Source: an uncultured bacterium (GTDB taxonomy: Bacteria > Bacillota > Clostridia > Oscillospirales > Oscillospiraceae). From it: 13,722 nt of DNA. Position 1 is the first letter of the stretch. Each line of letters starts with the position of its first letter. Shown piece by piece: positions 12,035 through 13,722 of the stretch. Made by a program: the position numbers and the translations under genes. The stretch covers positions 1 through 13,722 of the forward strand of contig CASEKM010000071.1 in NCBI GenBank assembly GCA_949288405.1, read 5' to 3'. The notes below the pieces were generated by a model, which saw only the letters and a program-made list of their open reading frames with translations, searched no databases and was not told where the DNA came from.

Positions 12035-13255
12035 ATGGACACACTGCTGGAAAAATTTGCGAAGCTGGGCTGTGACAACGCCCCGGGCCAGGAGGGCCGC
12101 CAGAGGGCGGCGGCGCTGGAGTTGCGGGGGGAGAGGCTGACGGGGACCCCGGTGGATTTCTCCCACGGGGACGTGGACGCCCATCCCCCCATCCCCGGCA
12201 CTCTGGCCGACTTTGTGGCCGGCGTGGACAAGATCGGCGGCCGGCAGGCCTACACCCAGTACCGGGGCGGCGCGGGCACCCGGGCCGACCTGGCCCAAAA
12301 GCTGTCCGCCTTCACCGGGGCGGCCATCGACCCGGACCAGGAGATCATCCTCACCCCCGGCACCCAGGGGGCCCTGTTCCTGGCCATCGGGGCCAACATG
12401 GTCCCGGGGGACAAGGTGGCCATCGTGGAGCCCGACTACTTCGCCAACCGGAAGCTGGTGGAGTTCTTCGGAGGCGAGCTGGTCCCCGTTCAGATGGACT
12501 ACTTCGGGGCCCAGGACCAGGGGCGGGCCGGCCTGGACCTGGAGCAGCTGGAACAGGCCTTCCAGAGCGGGGTGAAGCTGTTCCTGTTTTCCAACCCCAA
12601 CAACCCCACCGGGGTGATCTACTCCCGGGAGGAGATCGTCAAGATCGCCTCTCTCGCCAGGGAGTACGGGGCCACCCTCATCGTGGACGAGCTCTACTCC
12701 CGGCAGGTGTTTGACGGCCGGAGCTACACCCACCTGTGCGCCCAGAGGGAGCGGCCCGACAACCTGGTGACCATCATCGGCCCCTCCAAGACCGAGTCCC
12801 TGAGCGGCTACCGCCTGGGCGTGGCCTTCGGCTCCGCCGCCATCATCGAGCGGATGGAGAAGCTCCAGGCCATCGTCTCCCTGCGGGCCCCCGGCTACTG
12901 CCAGGCGGTGTTCGCCTCCTGGTTTGCCGAGCCGGAGGGCTGGATGGAGCGCCGGGTGGCGGAGCACCAGGCCATCCGGGACGAGCTGCTGGACAAATTC
13001 CGTGCCTGCCCCGGCGTGGCCGCCCGCACCACCGAGGCGGGGAGCTATCTGTTCCCCAAGCTGCCCCCGCTGGCCGTGTCCGGGGAGGAGTTTGTAAAGA
13101 TCCTCCGGGTCCACGCCGACGTCACCGTCACCCCCGGCACCGAGTTCGGCCCCCAGTTTACCGACAGCTTCCGCATCAACTTTTCCCAGGACCGGCAGGC
13201 CGCCCAGGCGGCGGTGGACCGGATCATCACTATGATTGAGAGGTATCGCGTATGA
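12035..13255 (+). CDS. PLP-dependent aminotransferase, class I/II
   Basis: A 406-residue fold-type I aminotransferase. Motifs in order: QAYTQYRGGAGTRADLAQKL (71-90), LTPGTQGALFLAI (106-118), SNPNNPTGVIYSREEI (186-201, N190 to PLP), TLIVDELYSRQVFDG (214-228, D218 to the pyridine nitrogen and Y221), IIGPSKTESLSGYRLGVAFG (247-266, Schiff-base K252) and SFRINFSQ near the C-terminus with the substrate-carboxylate Arg. The amino-acid substrate cannot be told from sequence; aspartate-, alanine- or aromatic-type are all possible. I start at the ATG at 12035 because GGAAGGAG lies six bases upstream; the open frame reaches back to 11954 but through leader sequence. The TGA stop overlaps the ATG of the RidA gene, so the pair is coupled. 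Confidence 0.92.
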   Translation: MDTLLEKFAKLGCDNAPGQEGRQRAAALELRGERLTGTPVDFSHGDVDAHPPIPGTLADFVAGVDKIGGRQAYTQYRGGAGTRADLAQKLSAFTGAAIDPDQEIILTPGTQGALFLAIGANMVPGDKVAIVEPDYFANRKLVEFFGGELVPVQMDYFGAQDQGRAGLDLEQLEQAFQSGVKLFLFSNPNNPTGVIYSREEIVKIASLAREYGATLIVDELYSRQVFDGRSYTHLCAQRERPDNLVTIIGPSKTESLSGYRLGVAFGSAAIIERMEKLQAIVSLRAPGYCQAVFASWFAEPEGWMERRVAEHQAIRDELLDKFRACPGVAARTTEAGSYLFPKLPPLAVSGEEFVKILRVHADVTVTPGTEFGPQFTDSFRINFSQDRQAAQAAVDRIITMIERYRV

Positions 13256-13671
13256 GTCAGAATCCCATCCCCCAGGGCAACTACAAGCCCGCCGTCCGCT
13301 ATGGCAATCTCATCTACACCGCCGGCATGACCCCCCGGAAGAACGGGGTGCTGATGATGTCCGGCAAGGTCACCCCCGACCGCCCCCTGGAGGACTACCG
13401 GGAGGCCGTCATCCAGGCCGCCTCCAACGCCCTCACCGCCGCCCAGAACACCCTGAAGGAGGGGGAGAAGCTGGTCCAGGTCCTGTCCCTGTATGTGTTC
13501 GTCAACGCCTCCCCCGACTTCACCGCCCACCCCAAGGTGGGGGACATCGCCTCCAACTGGCTGTGCGAGCAGCTGGGCGAGGCGGGGATCGGCCCCCGGG
13601 TCACCGTGGGCATGGGCACCCTCCCCGGGGACGCCCCGGTGGAGATCCAGCTGGTGGCCGCCGCGGAGTGA
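13252..13671 (+). CDS. RidA family protein (YjgF/YER057c/UK114)
   Basis: A 139-residue protein of family length. It opens MSQNPIPQGNYKPAVRYGNLIYTAGMTPRKNG, then has the trimer-core helix region LEDYREAVIQAASNALTAAQNTL and ends GIGPRVTVGMGTLPGDAPVEIQLVAAAE. The Arg in GPRVTVG and the Glu in VEIQ correspond to the residues that in RidA hold the substrate carboxylate and the water. RidA hydrolyses reactive enamine/imine intermediates, such as 2-aminoacrylate, released by PLP enzymes. The ATGA overlap with the aminotransferase gene suggests it deals with intermediates from that enzyme; this is an inference. The spacing of the final motif differs from archetypal RidA (ARSAVGV), so it may belong to another Rid subgroup. 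Confidence 0.9.
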   Translation: MSQNPIPQGNYKPAVRYGNLIYTAGMTPRKNGVLMMSGKVTPDRPLEDYREAVIQAASNALTAAQNTLKEGEKLVQVLSLYVFVNASPDFTAHPKVGDIASNWLCEQLGEAGIGPRVTVGMGTLPGDAPVEIQLVAAAE

Positions 13672-13692
13672 CGCGGAGCGGCGGTCCCGTGT

Positions 13693-13722
13693 AAAAACAG
13701 CGGACGCCCCCGGCCGGGGGCG
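13693..13722 (+). terminator. Probable terminator after RidA, cut by window edge
   Basis: An A5 run (13693-13697) is followed by CAGCGGA and an 18-base perfect palindrome (13705-13722) at the very end of the window. If the right arm continues as TCCGCTG and a T run, this is a bidirectional terminator; that part is outside the window. Confidence 0.65.

Noticed and set aside
11813..13114. 433-codon minus-strand open frame opposite the aminotransferase
   Set aside because: Antisense of a gene with intact catalytic motifs; no family features of its own.

Overview
The window is GC-rich, low-ambiguity bacterial DNA from a Firmicute, most likely an anaerobic, spore-forming Clostridia member of the Oscillospiraceae type (Flavonifractor or Pseudoflavonifractor relatives). 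I base this on the high GC content, the strong AGGAGG-type Shine-Dalgarno sites, a SpoVB/YabM-MazG-HU-RqcP block of the kind typical of spore-formers, an ECF vitamin transporter S component, and a helix-turn-helix protein with a C-terminal desulfoferrodoxin-like domain. The lineage is an inference from gene content, not from a marker gene.

Layout. Bases 1-8646 are transcribed leftward. Reading from the right in the direction of transcription: a coiled-coil zinc-ribbon protein and a purine nucleoside phosphorylase (two-gene operon), then about 560 bases without a gene but full of hairpins, then a small 85-residue protein, a MtaD-type MTA/SAH deaminase, a MOP-superfamily flippase, MazG and the nucleoid protein HU. 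A strong bidirectional terminator follows HU. Next come RqcP (S4 domain), a lipoprotein ApbE flavin transferase, a secreted NusG-domain-II protein and a Gx transporter family membrane protein cut by the window edge. The last three look like part of a flavin-based extracytoplasmic electron-transfer module.

From 8850 to 9428 an ECF transporter S component, also leftward, diverges from a MocR/PdxR-like regulator (9588-11015, rightward). The two promoters share a short region with an inverted repeat. The regulator carries Arg where its family has the PLP-binding Lys. Next on the plus strand are a helix-turn-helix/desulfoferrodoxin-like fusion, a 357-base intergenic block with six or more hairpins bracketed by a 25-base direct repeat, and a two-gene operon of a class I/II aminotransferase and a RidA-family protein that overlap by ATGA. 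The window ends inside a terminator-like palindrome.

Most of the content is ordinary. The points worth a second look are the Lys-to-Arg change in the MocR protein, the HTH/superoxide-reductase-like fusion with an incomplete iron site, the ApbE/NusG-II/Gx trio at the left edge, a roughly 75-residue insertion in the flippase, and two hairpin-mosaic intergenic regions that share motifs.
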